64,000 nucleotides of DNA from Chryseobacterium sp. Tr-659 (GTDB lineage: Bacteria > Bacteroidota > Bacteroidia > Flavobacteriales > Weeksellaceae). The notes under the pieces are model-generated. The model was not told the DNA's origin. It saw only the letters and a program-made list of their open reading frames with translations, and searched no databases. The DNA is taken from contig NZ_VWWP01000004.1 of assembly GCF_011752975.1 (NCBI RefSeq), forward strand, positions 248,001 through 312,000, written 5' to 3'. A program made the position numbers and the translations under genes. This document shows, piece by piece, positions 23,497 to 33,399 of the stretch (the stretch's first letter is position 1; every line of letters begins with the position of its first letter).

Positions 23497-24753
23497 TTAT
23501 TTTTTTGCAATATGCAATTTTTTATTTATATCTTCAAACGCATTGAGTGTTTTGTCCAGGTGTTCCTTTTCGTGTCTGGCGGTTACACTCATCCTGATAC
23601 GTGCATCTTTTCTGGGTACAGCCGGATATAAAATCGGGTTTGTATAGATGCCTTTCTCTATGAGTAGTTTTCCAGCCTCTCCTGTTACATATGGATCTCC
23701 GATTTTCACGGGAATGATTGCGGAACAGGTGACACCAGTATCTAAGCCCAGATCATCAAGTCCTTGTTTGAAGTAGTTGATATTGTTCCAGAGTCTTTCT
23801 CTCCAGATGGGTTCTTCGTCTATTAAATCAATGGCTTTAACAATCCCCGCAGATGATGGTGGGGCTGTTGCAGAGAAGATCTGTTGGCGGGATTGGAATT
23901 TGATAAACGCGGCAAGCTTTTTATCAGCGATGACATATCCTCCCAGATTTCCAAACGTTTTACTGAATGTTCCTGTGATGATATCTACTTTATCCAATAA
24001 CCCGGCCTGTTCCAAAGTACCTCTTCCTGTTTCTCCAAGGATGCCAACGCCATGTACGTCGTCCACCATAAGAAAGGCATTGTACTTTTTCACCAGATTA
24101 TAGATCTCATTAATACGCGAGGTATCACCATCCTGGGAATACACTCCGTCCACAATAACGAGTTTCGTACGGTACAGATTTTCAGATACCTTCAAAATGT
24201 GTTCCAAAGATTCCAAATTATTGTGCGGAAATGTTTTTTTATTGGTAAATGCACATCCTTCATGCACACTTGCATGTACAGCCATGTCTAAAATGGCAAG
24301 GTCTTCTTTCAGCATTAAACATTGTAAAGTAGCACTATTGGCTGTATATCCAGTGGTAAATACTACGGCTTCATCTTCATTTCTTTTGAAAAACCCTGAA
24401 ATCTTTTTTTCTAGAGCATTGTGATAATCAAAATACCCTCCGATAAGCGGAGTTGCTCCTGTACCTGTGCCATATTTCTCTATTCCTTCAATAGCAGCCT
24501 GTTTTACTTTTGGGTGTTGGGTAAATCCTAAATAATCACTTGATACAAAACTAACAAATTCTCTGTTTTGGTTTGCAATATTTACATTCAGTATCGCATT
24601 GGTTCCTGAAGTATTTTTCAACCTGTAATTCATATGTCCGTTAGACTTTACATAGTCTAGGTATTCATAAAAAATTTCAGCTCTTTGGGCCATATCATTA
24701 TCTGGTATATTCTCAAAGTCTTTAATAGTTGCTGTTGTGAAATTGATGCTCAT
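23497..24753 (-). CDS. PLP-dependent alpha-oxoamine synthase (serine palmitoyltransferase-like)
   Basis: Condenses an amino acid with an acyl thioester with loss of CO2. The fold-type I motifs are present: SSDYLGFTQHPKV, YGTGTGATPLIGGYFDYHNALE, VDDVHGVGILGETGRGTLE (Asp for the pyridine N) and TGTFSKTFGNLGGYV (PLP lysine). The 418-residue length has an N-terminal extension of about 55 residues compared with BioF or Kbl, which favours a sphingolipid/sulfonolipid type enzyme (serine palmitoyltransferase or cysteate acyltransferase, both known in Chryseobacterium and relatives). No biotin or threonine genes lie beside it, which argues against BioF or Kbl. The substrate is not fixed by sequence reading alone. 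Confidence 0.85.
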   Translation of the reverse strand: MSINFTTATIKDFENIPDNDMAQRAEIFYEYLDYVKSNGHMNYRLKNTSGTNAILNVNIANQNREFVSFVSSDYLGFTQHPKVKQAAIEGIEKYGTGTGATPLIGGYFDYHNALEKKISGFFKRNEDEAVVFTTGYTANSATLQCLMLKEDLAILDMAVHASVHEGCAFTNKKTFPHNNLESLEHILKVSENLYRTKLVIVDGVYSQDGDTSRINEIYNLVKKYNAFLMVDDVHGVGILGETGRGTLEQAGLLDKVDIITGTFSKTFGNLGGYVIADKKLAAFIKFQSRQQIFSATAPPSSAGIVKAIDLIDEEPIWRERLWNNINYFKQGLDDLGLDTGVTCSAIIPVKIGDPYVTGEAGKLLIEKGIYTNPILYPAVPRKDARIRMSVTARHEKEHLDKTLNAFEDINKKLHIAKK

Positions 24754-25184
24754 CCTTAATCTTGTTTATTGTGTGGTTCGAAGAAACAAATATATGATTA
24801 TTTAAAGGGCTTAAGCTTCCCCATTAAGATTAAATATTATTAAAGACACAATAAATTACCCTTATTATCTGGAAACCAAAGTATTTAATATATCTGTCTC
24901 TTTTAACATTTCTTTTGTATTGAATTAATTAGTTTTTTCTTACCTAAATTTAATAAAAAAAGTAAACAATAAAGAAATATTAATAAATAAATGATAAAAA
25001 AAATACGTTTTTTTTCACAACCATCTCATTTATAAAAGATTATTTTTTTTCTATTTTCTCATTATAATTCATTAAACTCTGTCCTGAAGCAGAAAGCCGG
25101 AATCATTTAATTCCCGAAAGAGAGATAAACACTTACGGATAAGTTTATAAAATGTATTTTGGAAAGATAGAAAAGTAGATTTAT
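24754..25184. other. AT-rich intergenic region
   Basis: I see no gene. It holds the promoter of the oxoamine synthase operon (see 24787) and long A/T runs. Confidence 0.6.
24787..24794 (-). promoter_or_regulatory. Bacteroidota-type promoter -7 box
   Basis: Minus-strand TATATTTG (TAnnTTTG) lies 34 bp before the oxoamine synthase start. A convincing -33 TTG is not seen. Confidence 0.4.
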
Positions 25185-25541
25185 TTAACATTTATGAGCA
25201 TTTCTGAATGCTCCCGGAGTATAACCTGTTATTTTTTTGAAGAATTTTGAAAAATTGGATGGATCATAGGTTAACATACGGGCAATTTCCGCAATTGATT
25301 TATCTGAAGTAGCAAGCATATTTTTTGCTACCTGTATAATTTTTTCATCATAAAAATAGCAAGGATGTCTGCCTGTTTCTTTTTTCACTGTATCGGTAAG
25401 ATGTTTATGGGAGATAGCGAGTTCTCCGGCAATTTCATTTACCTCCATAAATTCCGGAATATTTCCAGAAACAACATCTTTAATATGTTTTTCCAGAAAC
25501 ATAAAATATTGGCTGGTAATCTCTTCACTTCTTTTCATCAT
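25185..25541 (-). CDS. Small AraC-family DNA-binding protein
   Basis: A 118-residue protein made of little more than an AraC/XylS-type double helix-turn-helix: VNEIAGELAISHKHLTDTVKKETG (first HTH) and SIAEIARMLTYDPSNFSKFFKKITGYTPGAFR (second HTH, canonical end). It lacks a ligand-sensing domain. It could act alone or respond to interaction partners. No target gene is obvious. Confidence 0.88.
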   Translation of the reverse strand: MMKRSEEITSQYFMFLEKHIKDVVSGNIPEFMEVNEIAGELAISHKHLTDTVKKETGRHPCYFYDEKIIQVAKNMLATSDKSIAEIARMLTYDPSNFSKFFKKITGYTPGAFRNAHKC

Positions 25542-25688
25542 TTTGTTCTTAATAGTCTATTCAAAATATAAATTTAGCAATAAGAAACAAAACAACATGG
25601 TGAACTTTTCGGAAATTCACCAAGAAATATAAAATAAAAAACTTGTTTTAGATATTTGTTTAGATTTTTTTCAACCCTAAGGATAAGC

Positions 25689-25898
25689 TTAACTCCGATT
25701 AAAAGTTTTATAAATCTCAATCTGGGAAACTCTATCATCTTTAAAAAAAAGCGCCAGAATAATCTTTCTCCCAAGCCAGGTTCTGTCTAATTCATAGGTC
25801 CAGGTATTATCCAAAAAAAGATTAAAACCATCCCCTAATTCTGTTTTGACTTCATGACGGGTTTTCCCAATCAAATGATTAAAGTTCTCCTTTTTCAT
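25689..25898 (-). CDS. Small hypothetical protein, 69 aa
   Basis: Compact soluble protein with a helix-strand pattern (NHLIGKTRHEVKTELG, then TWTYELDRTWLGRKIILALFFKDDRVSQIEIY). The G-K-T-R-x-E-V ... W-T-Y-E ... F-F-K-D-D-R-V pattern superficially resembles the SmpA/BamE fold, but no signal peptide is present. It stands alone. Confidence 0.6.
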   Translation of the reverse strand: MKKENFNHLIGKTRHEVKTELGDGFNLFLDNTWTYELDRTWLGRKIILALFFKDDRVSQIEIYKTFNRS

Positions 25899-26699
25899 GT
25901 TTTTGTGTTTGCACTTAAAAATGCAAAATCAAGGCCAGAAAAAACAGTACGTATCATTAATTATTTTCAGCCTTATTAACGATAGCTTTCCCTATTTTCA
26001 CAAACAAAGCAAATGCAATACAAAATAAAATTCGTTTTTTTTACAAAATTATAGAAATAGCAAAAGATCTCTTAATGAGATCCTTTGTATAGGTGGCAAA
26101 ATCTTTTGTGTTCTTAGAATCATTATTTCTTCAGATCAATAAAGCTTCTTTCATCGTTATGGGAACCTTTTGCAAAATTAAGAATCCTATTTTTCCGCAT
26201 CAAAGTCCGGTTGTAGAATTAACATCAAATTTTTGTCAAATTTTTACTACAAAAAACTGTTAAAAAATAGCAAAGTCAAAGATTTATTAAATTCTCTAAA
26301 TGACAAGAGTACGCTCATATCCAAGATTTATAAATTTTACAATAAATTATGAATTCACTAAACAATAGAGATTATAAGAAATATTATGAAAATAAATCCA
26401 ATGTTAAAATTTCACTAAATAATGAAATATTTTAATATTATGAAAATTCTTATGTACTTCAAACTCAGCAAATGTGGATAAAACTTATATGAAACAAATC
26501 AAAATATACTGATTTATCTCCATAATTTCATTATTTTTACACAATCAAAAAAAACTAAAACACAAAGGCTAAGAAAACTTAATGATAAAAATTTATTCTC
26601 AATCGTTCCTGCCTCTTAAAAAAACTTGGACTTGTACAAATACTATTATTAACCGTTTTTTGCAATAAAGCAGGAGACACAGATCAGTTTTGCACATCT
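25899..26699. other. Long AT-rich intergenic region
   Basis: Contains a weak hairpin GATCTC-TTAAT-GAGATC near 26067 and a 25-codon minus-strand ORF (26123-26200, ending NDERSFIDLKK) that I cannot support as a gene. Upstream of the sensor kinase the sequence is very AT-rich, with no recognisable promoter pair. Confidence 0.4.
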
Positions 26700-29693
26700 A
26701 TGAGAATTTGGGCATTATTTTTTGCTTGCTTATATTTAAACGTTAACGGACAGCGCCACACGTCTATGTGGTATAATATAGATAACGGGCTTCCGCAAAG
26801 CAGTGCAAAGGCTATTGTGAAAGATAAATACGGTTTTATCTGGATCTCTACAGAAAATGGAATTGTGCGCTATGACGGAAGTTCTTTTATTACTTTTAAT
26901 AATTTCAGAGTAAATAATCTGTATTTTGGTGAGTTTATTGGAAATCCGTTTCTTGACAGCATTACGGTTCTTAATAACTTTCAGGAAAATAAAATTATCA
27001 TTAAAAACAGATTTCCTAAGCTTGCTCCGCTTCAGAGCAATGATAAATTGGCATTTTCCCAAGGCTCAGATTTTATGCATCGAATTGCCAATAATATCAT
27101 ATCGGCTAATTTTTATAATGACCTTCATTATTTTATCCAGCTTAAAAACTCGGTTTATAACTTTACTGAAAAGAATACCATTGTTTATAAAGACCAACAG
27201 GGAAAGGAAACAAAGATAGCAATTCCTTTTTCCAATAAGGATCTGACCAATATTTTCGTGGTAGACAATATTCTTTTTATTAATGACCTGAAAGCAAGAA
27301 AAACCTATTCGATAGATCAGGGAAAATTATCTGTTTCGGAGAAGCCGAGCCTTTTTAATCATCCCGACACCAAAATATACTGGCAACAAATTACCAATCA
27401 GACCTTCATTATCAATCATAATAATATTTATATTGTGGAGGGAGGCGGAAAGAGTCTTTCTCTGAAATTTCTGATAAAATTTGATGAAATCGGAAGACAC
27501 TCTTACTGTTCCATGTTCTACGATAAAGATTTCAATAAGCTTTACCTGGGAACTCTTAACAATGGACTTAATGTTCTTACGCTTTCTAATTTTTATGTTG
27601 CCAGAAAAGAGACTGATTTTTCCAATAATGTTTATTATGCTTCTCTGCCATTCAGTTCCGGGACGATTATGGCAGAAGATGGGACTGTATTCAACAGAGA
27701 AGGTATCGTTAGTAAGTATCATTTCGGAAACAATGATAATTACCTTATGATGTACGATAGTTCCGGCAATATTCTGATTAAGAAAAGAAACAGTATTATC
27801 AGATTTTATAAGAATTCGGGATATAAAAAGAAGGATTCCGTTTACATTCAAAAAGGGTTTGAAGCTTTTATGAAAAGTGGAAATATTTATGGCTCTACTT
27901 TCACTGATTTTTCAGATAATCAGCTCAATATCTTTAAAAAGGACTTGTTTACCCAACCCGATTTTGTTTATCATTTTAAAAGCTTCATCAATACTTTTTT
28001 CCAATACAATAACGATGAAATTCTTATAGGAAGCAGTGACGGGCTGTACTCTGCCAAGTTAGGGACCGGAACCGTGACTCCTTTAATGAAAAATATTTAT
28101 GTAAAAAGCATTTTCAAAACAAAAGATAACCTCATTTGGGTGATGACCAATAAAAGTGGATTTTTTCTTTTCAAAAACAGAAAGCTAATTAAGATGCCTA
28201 CCGACAGAAATAATTATCTTCAGGCGGCCCATTATATCCTTGAGGACAAAAAAGGCTCTTATTGGATATCTTCCAATAACGGATTGTTTAAGGTTCCCAA
28301 AAAGCAATTGCTGCAATATGCGGAAGACGGAAAAAAACCTGTCTACTATTATCGTTTTACCAAAAAGGACGGGTTTCTTACGAATGAGTTCAACGGCAGC
28401 TCGGAACCGAATGCTTATGCACTGGAAAACGGAGATTTTGTATTTCCCTCTATGGATGGTTTTGTATTCTTTAACCCGCAGAGTATTGAAACATATTATC
28501 CTGAAAGAAATCAAATTTATATGGAGAGGGTAAAGATCGGTAACTCTGAAACTCATTATTTCCATGATACACTTGATTTAAAAAAAGATTACAAAACAGC
28601 AGATATATTTATCGATATTCCTTATTTCTCTAACCTGGAAAATCTTTATATAGAGGCTAAAATATCAGGTAAAGAAAACACTGATTGGGAACAAATCGCC
28701 ACAGGAAAGGAGTTAAAGTACACCATCAGCAATCTTAGCCCGGGAGACTATACTTTGAACGTAAGGATATTGGTTTCTCCGGATGGAAAATTTGAAGAAA
28801 AGACGATTCATTTCAAAATCCAGCCTTTTTTTTATCAGACATTACTTTTCAGGGTGGCTGCTTCAATCATTATATTGATTATCATCACTATCATAGTTCA
28901 GCTGATGACTAATTTTTTAAGAATAAAAAACAAAGCATTAAAACAGATTGTCCACAATAAAAATTCTGAGCTTAAAGAAACTTCATTTAACCTTGAAGTG
29001 GTAAAAAGTAATTTGCAGAAAGAAACAGAATATCAAAAGAAGCTGGTGGAAACCATCAGCCACGACATTACTACTCCTATAAGATTTATTGCCATGCTTT
29101 CTCAGAAACTCCATGAATCGGACGATGTAGAACTTCAAAAGAAGTATTTTGACAGTATTTATAAATCTTCAGAACAACTTTATCAGTTCACTCTTAATTT
29201 GAAAGAGTATACAGAGCTTTATAAGGCTGAAAACATCTTTGAAAAGCTGGAATACCCTATCAATAGAATTTTGGAGATCAAAAACAGACTGTTTTGTGAA
29301 ATTGCAAAAGAAAAAGAGACTACTATTATCAATACTACTCAGGAAAAAATATACTCCAGAGTGAATGAGAGTATCTTAACAGCCATTATTCACAATATTC
29401 TTGATAATGCAGTGAAGAATACTTTAGGAGGAGAAATCACTCTGGCTATTAATGAAAACCAAGAAAAAACCACCATAATAATAGCTGATACGGGAACGGG
29501 AATGTCTGCAGACCAAATCGCAACCTATATGAATCTGTTCAGAAATCCTAAACTGGAAACCCCCAGTTTTAAAGGCAAAGGACTTGGGTTGCATATGGTA
29601 ATTCATCTGGTCAAAAAGATCAATGCGGAAATCGGCTTTAGACAAAACCAGCCCCAAGGAACTATTGTGGAAATAACCCTCAGGAAAAACTAA
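26700..29693 (+). CDS. Two-component sensor histidine kinase with propeller sensor domain
   Basis: Membrane kinase of 997 residues. A signal peptide (MRIWALFFACLYLNVNGQ) precedes a large periplasmic beta-propeller region (about 20-620) with Reg_prop-type repeats such as NGLPQSSAKAIVKDKYGFIWISTENGIVRYDG and YWISSNNGLFKV, then a Y_Y_Y-like domain (about 630-710). One transmembrane helix (about 715-738) is followed by a coiled coil, HisKA with ETISHDITTPIRF (phospho-His) and HATPase with IIHNILDNAVKN, ADTGTGMS and GKGLGLHMV. There is no receiver domain. The partner is the response regulator that starts 5 bp after its stop. The ligand is unknown. Confidence 0.93.
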   Translation: MRIWALFFACLYLNVNGQRHTSMWYNIDNGLPQSSAKAIVKDKYGFIWISTENGIVRYDGSSFITFNNFRVNNLYFGEFIGNPFLDSITVLNNFQENKIIIKNRFPKLAPLQSNDKLAFSQGSDFMHRIANNIISANFYNDLHYFIQLKNSVYNFTEKNTIVYKDQQGKETKIAIPFSNKDLTNIFVVDNILFINDLKARKTYSIDQGKLSVSEKPSLFNHPDTKIYWQQITNQTFIINHNNIYIVEGGGKSLSLKFLIKFDEIGRHSYCSMFYDKDFNKLYLGTLNNGLNVLTLSNFYVARKETDFSNNVYYASLPFSSGTIMAEDGTVFNREGIVSKYHFGNNDNYLMMYDSSGNILIKKRNSIIRFYKNSGYKKKDSVYIQKGFEAFMKSGNIYGSTFTDFSDNQLNIFKKDLFTQPDFVYHFKSFINTFFQYNNDEILIGSSDGLYSAKLGTGTVTPLMKNIYVKSIFKTKDNLIWVMTNKSGFFLFKNRKLIKMPTDRNNYLQAAHYILEDKKGSYWISSNNGLFKVPKKQLLQYAEDGKKPVYYYRFTKKDGFLTNEFNGSSEPNAYALENGDFVFPSMDGFVFFNPQSIETYYPERNQIYMERVKIGNSETHYFHDTLDLKKDYKTADIFIDIPYFSNLENLYIEAKISGKENTDWEQIATGKELKYTISNLSPGDYTLNVRILVSPDGKFEEKTIHFKIQPFFYQTLLFRVAASIIILIIITIIVQLMTNFLRIKNKALKQIVHNKNSELKETSFNLEVVKSNLQKETEYQKKLVETISHDITTPIRFIAMLSQKLHESDDVELQKKYFDSIYKSSEQLYQFTLNLKEYTELYKAENIFEKLEYPINRILEIKNRLFCEIAKEKETTIINTTQEKIYSRVNESILTAIIHNILDNAVKNTLGGEITLAINENQEKTTIIIADTGTGMSADQIATYMNLFRNPKLETPSFKGKGLGLHMVIHLVKKINAEIGFRQNQPQGTIVEITLRKN

Positions 29694-29698
29694 TCTTT

Positions 29699-30310
29699 AT
29701 GAATGAAAAAATATTAATCGCTGATGATCATTATGTAGTAAGAGCAGGAACTGCTCTCGTTCTGGAAACGGCTTACCCTAATCTAAGAATAAATTTTGCA
29801 GAAAACTATGAGCAGGTAAAAACATTATTGGAAAGCAAATATTATGACCTTCTTATTTTGGATATTGATATGCCTGGAACTCAATATAAAAAAATGATAT
29901 CCGAACTTAAAAACATCCAAAACGATCTTAAAATCCTTGTGTTTTCAGGATACGACAAAGATGTAGCTATCCAATATATCAGAGAAGGCGCCGAAGGATA
30001 TCTGAACAAGCAAAGCAGTGAGGAAGAAATAAAAAATGCTGTAAAAGCAGTGATTGAAAAAGGATATTTTTATCCCGCGGAACTTATCGGGCTTATTATT
30101 CAAAATAAGAGAGACAATCCTGTAGAAAAACTTTCTTCCCGGGAATATGAAATTTTTAAACTTCTGGCTGACGGAAATGGTAATCTGGAAATTGCCAATA
30201 AACTTAATATTCAGATGTCCACTGTAAGTACCTACAAAAAAAGAATCTTTCAGAAGCTTGACGTAGGCAATATTGCAGAGCTGATTAAAGTTTATGATAT
30301 GATGCACTGA
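29699..30310 (+). CDS. NarL/LuxR-type response regulator
   Basis: Receiver domain (about 1-120) with phospho-acceptor Asp in LLILDIDMPG and the conserved Lys in GYLNKQSS, then a LuxR-type HTH (about 140-203): LSSREYEIFKLLADGNGNLEIANKLNIQMSTVSTYKKRIFQKL. Starts 5 bp after the kinase stop, so it is the cognate partner. Its targets are unknown. Confidence 0.95.
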   Translation: MNEKILIADDHYVVRAGTALVLETAYPNLRINFAENYEQVKTLLESKYYDLLILDIDMPGTQYKKMISELKNIQNDLKILVFSGYDKDVAIQYIREGAEGYLNKQSSEEEIKNAVKAVIEKGYFYPAELIGLIIQNKRDNPVEKLSSREYEIFKLLADGNGNLEIANKLNIQMSTVSTYKKRIFQKLDVGNIAELIKVYDMMH

Positions 30311-30482
30311 TCTCCAGACTGGAAGCAGGAAGAGAAAGATAATAGATTTTTGCTCCTTCTGCTTTCAGATGAATTAAATTATCACCACCTATAATCACGA
30401 TTGAGATAATGATTTTTAAATTCGGAAAATAATCTGGAAATTTGCAGGATTAAATTTTCTGTTAAATTACTGCATCTTAACA

Positions 30483-31697
30483 ATGCAAAAAAACATAGAT
30501 CCATCCGAAAAAGCAAGTCAGGGAAGCCAACGTTTACGATATATAAAACTTTGTATCTTCTTTTCAGGGCTATCTGTATTTGCACAGCTCTATCTTTTTC
30601 AGCCGATGCTGCCCATGGCTGCGGAACAGTTCAAAGTATCCGTAGGTGATACTTCCCTGCTCGTATCGTCATCCACAATAGGCATGGCATTGGGATTATT
30701 ACTTTTCGCCTTTAAAGCAGACAGTTATTCAAGAAAGGGACTGATGGTTTTTTCTTTGATCTCATCGGCTTTGCTGACTATTATTTCCACATGGATTCCC
30801 AGCCTTAGTCTTCTGATCACCATTGGTGTTCTGAAAGGGTTTGTAGTTTCCGGAGTTTCTGCCGTTGCTTTGGCTTATCTCACAGAAGAAGTAAGCGCCT
30901 TAGTTATTCCAGCAGCAATCAGCATGTATCTTAGCGGAAATACCATTGGTGGAATGAGCGGAAGAATACTGGCCACACTTCTGGCCGGAGAATTCGGATG
31001 GCGAAATGCAGTTCTGATGATCGGAATAGAAAGTTTCATTCTTGGAATTATATTCTGGAAACTTTTCCCGGAATCGAAATTTTTCAACCCTCAGAAAACG
31101 GATTATCATCTCAAGGTAAAGCAGATGAAGTTTTTCCTTACCAATCCTTATATGCTCCGTTTATACGTTACTGCAGCATTACTGATGGGCGTATTTGTAA
31201 GTGTTTACAATTATCTTACTTTCAGACTGGAAGCTTACCCATTTTCTTTAAGTCATTTTATTATTGCATTTATCTTTCTGATGTATATTTTCGGGGTATT
31301 TGGAACCATGATTACCGGCCGGCTTTCCAAAAGGTTTCAAATGAATGATATTCTAAAGGGTTCCATCCTGTTTATGCTTACCGGAACTGTATTGCTTTTA
31401 TCTGAAAATATTTACATCGTTATTTTCGGTCTGGCACTTTTTACACTTTCCTTTTTTGCCGCCCATACAATGGCCAGCCAGATGACGGCTCTTTACGCTA
31501 AGCGCGGAAAATCTTCTGCCACTTCTATTTACTGGCTATTTTATTACTTTGGATCAAGTATTTTAGGAAGTGGAACCGGGTATCTGCTGCATGCTTATTC
31601 ATGGAATGTCTTCATAGCCATTCTCATCATATCTATAATAACAGCACTTCTATTGGTTACAGCTAATGTCCTTCCAAGAGAAAGAAAAAAAGCTTAA
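30483..31697 (+). CDS. MFS transporter (YnfM/arabinose-efflux type)
   Basis: Inner-membrane secondary transporter with about twelve predicted helices over 404 residues. Typical MFS signatures: a Gly-rich helix 2 region followed by ADSYSRKGLM (motif A-like) and GRLSKRFQMND at the start of the second half. The N-terminus is cytosolic and charged. Substrate is unknown: drug, sugar or metabolite export. It stands alone. Confidence 0.9.
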   Translation: MQKNIDPSEKASQGSQRLRYIKLCIFFSGLSVFAQLYLFQPMLPMAAEQFKVSVGDTSLLVSSSTIGMALGLLLFAFKADSYSRKGLMVFSLISSALLTIISTWIPSLSLLITIGVLKGFVVSGVSAVALAYLTEEVSALVIPAAISMYLSGNTIGGMSGRILATLLAGEFGWRNAVLMIGIESFILGIIFWKLFPESKFFNPQKTDYHLKVKQMKFFLTNPYMLRLYVTAALLMGVFVSVYNYLTFRLEAYPFSLSHFIIAFIFLMYIFGVFGTMITGRLSKRFQMNDILKGSILFMLTGTVLLLSENIYIVIFGLALFTLSFFAAHTMASQMTALYAKRGKSSATSIYWLFYYFGSSILGSGTGYLLHAYSWNVFIAILIISIITALLLVTANVLPRERKKA

Positions 31698-31894
31698 TAC
31701 CACATAGATACCACACTTTTTTCAGTCCAAAAATCTGCCATCCTGCTTGAATTCATAATTTTAACAGATTATTAATTTTTTATAGTAAAAATTTAACCTA
31801 ACATTCACTAAAACACGACTTAACACTACAATGTAAGGCATAATATTTGTATTTTATTACGGACCTATATCATCCATTAAAAATTCAAAATATT

Positions 31895-32308
31895 ATGAAC
31901 GTAGCAGATCTAAAAATCAAAAACTTAGTCGAGTACAAAAACCAGATTTATACGATCACTGAGATTTTCCAGAGTATAGAGCAGGCATATTTTGTTAAAA
32001 TTGAAAATGATATTCAAAGTATTTCAGTCCCGGCGGCTTCCATCAGGCCCATTAAAATAACCGAAGAATGGCTTGAAAAACTGGGATTTTCGAGAACATA
32101 CAGTTCAGATCAGCGGATACGGTATGAAAGACCGGAAGCATTCATAAAATATGATATAGACCTCAGTTCTAAAAAAATACTGGAAGGTCTGAAGATATAT
32201 GGCAATGCCATAAAATGTAAATATATCCATGAGTTTCAGAATATTTTTTCGTGCTTATTCGGAAAAGAACCTGCATTACATTATGGTTATATGAAAACAG
32301 AATCGTAG
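31895..32308 (+). CDS. Hypothetical protein, 137 aa
   Basis: The start at 31895 (MNVADLKIKNLVEYKNQIY) is preferred over the longer frame to 31847. The protein begins with a KOW/SH3-like beta segment (IKNLVEYKNQIYTITEIF), then IRPIKITEEWLEKLGFS. This N-terminal pattern recurs in small flavobacterial and phage-like proteins of unknown function. It has no membrane segment. It is closed by a strong terminator. Confidence 0.65.
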   Translation: MNVADLKIKNLVEYKNQIYTITEIFQSIEQAYFVKIENDIQSISVPAASIRPIKITEEWLEKLGFSRTYSSDQRIRYERPEAFIKYDIDLSSKKILEGLKIYGNAIKCKYIHEFQNIFSCLFGKEPALHYGYMKTES

Positions 32309-32329
32309 TTAAATAGTTCTTAGTTGTAG

Positions 32330-32362
32330 AAAACCACAATTTAGCCCGTAAATTGTGGTTTT
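32330..32362 (+). terminator. Rho-independent terminator
   Basis: A perfect 14-bp stem AAAACCACAATTTA/TAAATTGTGGTTTT with loop GCCCG and a T6 run. Confidence 0.9.
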
Positions 32363-32427
32363 TTATGGGTAGTTGCTGCTCATTTTCTACAAGAAACAAT
32401 CCAATTAAAATTCCGAAAAATTCACCA

Positions 32428-32457
32428 TTGATAAGTCATTCATTTCGTGCATATTTG
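32428..32457 (+). promoter_or_regulatory. Bacteroidota-type promoter (TTG-N19-CATATTTG)
   Basis: -33 TTG, 19-bp spacer and a -7 box with one mismatch to TAnnTTTG. It lies 25 bp before the start of the small membrane protein gene. Confidence 0.55.
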
Positions 32458-32481
32458 TATTGAAAATAAAAAAACACGCCA

Positions 32482-32829
32482 ATGATTGTAAAAATTATTA
32501 ACTCTGCACTCATTTTATTTGCTGTCTTTATGGGGCTTAAACAGGGAATTGCCATGATATCCGGTAAACCGGAAATGACAGAAATGTTTGGAAAATGGGG
32601 TTTCGACAAGACCGGACTCATGATTAACGGCGCTGTTACCCTACTTGCAGCAATACTGATTCTTTTTCCGAAAACATTTGTCTGGGGAAATTTTCTGATG
32701 GCAGCAGGCATATTACTGATTATCTGTTTTCAGCTTTTGAACAAAGATCTGAAAGGTGCTATGATAGAACTCCCCTTCCTTTGTCTGAATCTTCTGATTA
32801 TTTATCTCCAGCATCCGCTTAAAAGCTGA
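32482..32829 (+). CDS. Small membrane protein, DoxX-like
   Basis: A 115-residue protein with four hydrophobic segments (about 4-20, 47-63, 68-86 and 94-112), matching the small DoxX/DUF4870-like four-helix design. The central GKWGFDKTGLMINGAVTLLAAILIL pattern is similar to DoxX proteins. Function is unknown. The lipoprotein gene starts 5 bp after its stop, so both belong to one operon. Confidence 0.7.
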   Translation: MIVKIINSALILFAVFMGLKQGIAMISGKPEMTEMFGKWGFDKTGLMINGAVTLLAAILILFPKTFVWGNFLMAAGILLIICFQLLNKDLKGAMIELPFLCLNLLIIYLQHPLKS

Positions 32830-32834
32830 AACCT

Positions 32835-33272
32835 ATGAAAAAATACAAACTGATAACCGCATTGGCAATAAGCTTTTGGTGTGCTGCCTGTGGTCAAAAT
32901 ACAACTAAAGAAACACAAAAACCTCAAAAACAACCTTTAAAAATACAACCCACAATGGATTTATCAAAAATAACAGATTCAACGGTGAAACAGGCTATTG
33001 AATCATTGCAAAACGGTGATAAAAACTGGTACAGCTTCTTTACAGAAAATCCTGTAATGACTGACGACGGTCATACTGTTGATTTCAAGACTTTTTTCTC
33101 CAATGCACTGGGCAATGAAAAGTTTCTCAGTATAGATCGTGTAGAAAATGAAGGAAAAAATATTTACGGCAACTTCAAAGCCGGGAAATGGGGAACATTT
33201 CCGGTGTTTTTCAAGTTCCACAAAAATGCTGAAGGTAAGTTTGAAAGACTTGATATAGGACAGAACAAATAA
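32835..33272 (+). CDS. Lipoprotein with SnoaL/NTF2-like domain
   Basis: Signal peptide with lipobox (FWCAACGQ), a Thr/Lys/Gln-rich linker and a C-terminal about 95-residue domain. The pattern AIESLQNGDKNWYSFFTENPVMTDDGHTVDFKTFF is that of NTF2-like (SnoaL) pockets. It is likely periplasmic, membrane-anchored and of unknown role. It is co-transcribed with the preceding membrane protein. Confidence 0.7.
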   Translation: MKKYKLITALAISFWCAACGQNTTKETQKPQKQPLKIQPTMDLSKITDSTVKQAIESLQNGDKNWYSFFTENPVMTDDGHTVDFKTFFSNALGNEKFLSIDRVENEGKNIYGNFKAGKWGTFPVFFKFHKNAEGKFERLDIGQNK

Positions 33273-33399
33273 GGGCTATTGCACTCCTATTCTGCACCAG
33301 GCCAAGCTTCAAAGTTCTTACAGCATATTTTCCGGCTGCATATAAATGGATAAGCCTAGGCCCAAAAGGTAATTTCAAACCCATGAAATAATTTTAATC

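Noticed and set aside
26123..26200. 25-codon minus-strand ORF in the long gap before the sensor kinase
   Set aside because: Too short, no promoter or homologue recognised, although it has ATG and looks soluble.
32400..33272. Possible toxin-antitoxin pair (small membrane protein plus lipoprotein)
   Set aside because: The first looks like a DoxX-type protein and the second like an exported SnoaL-like lipoprotein; neither resembles a toxin or antitoxin.
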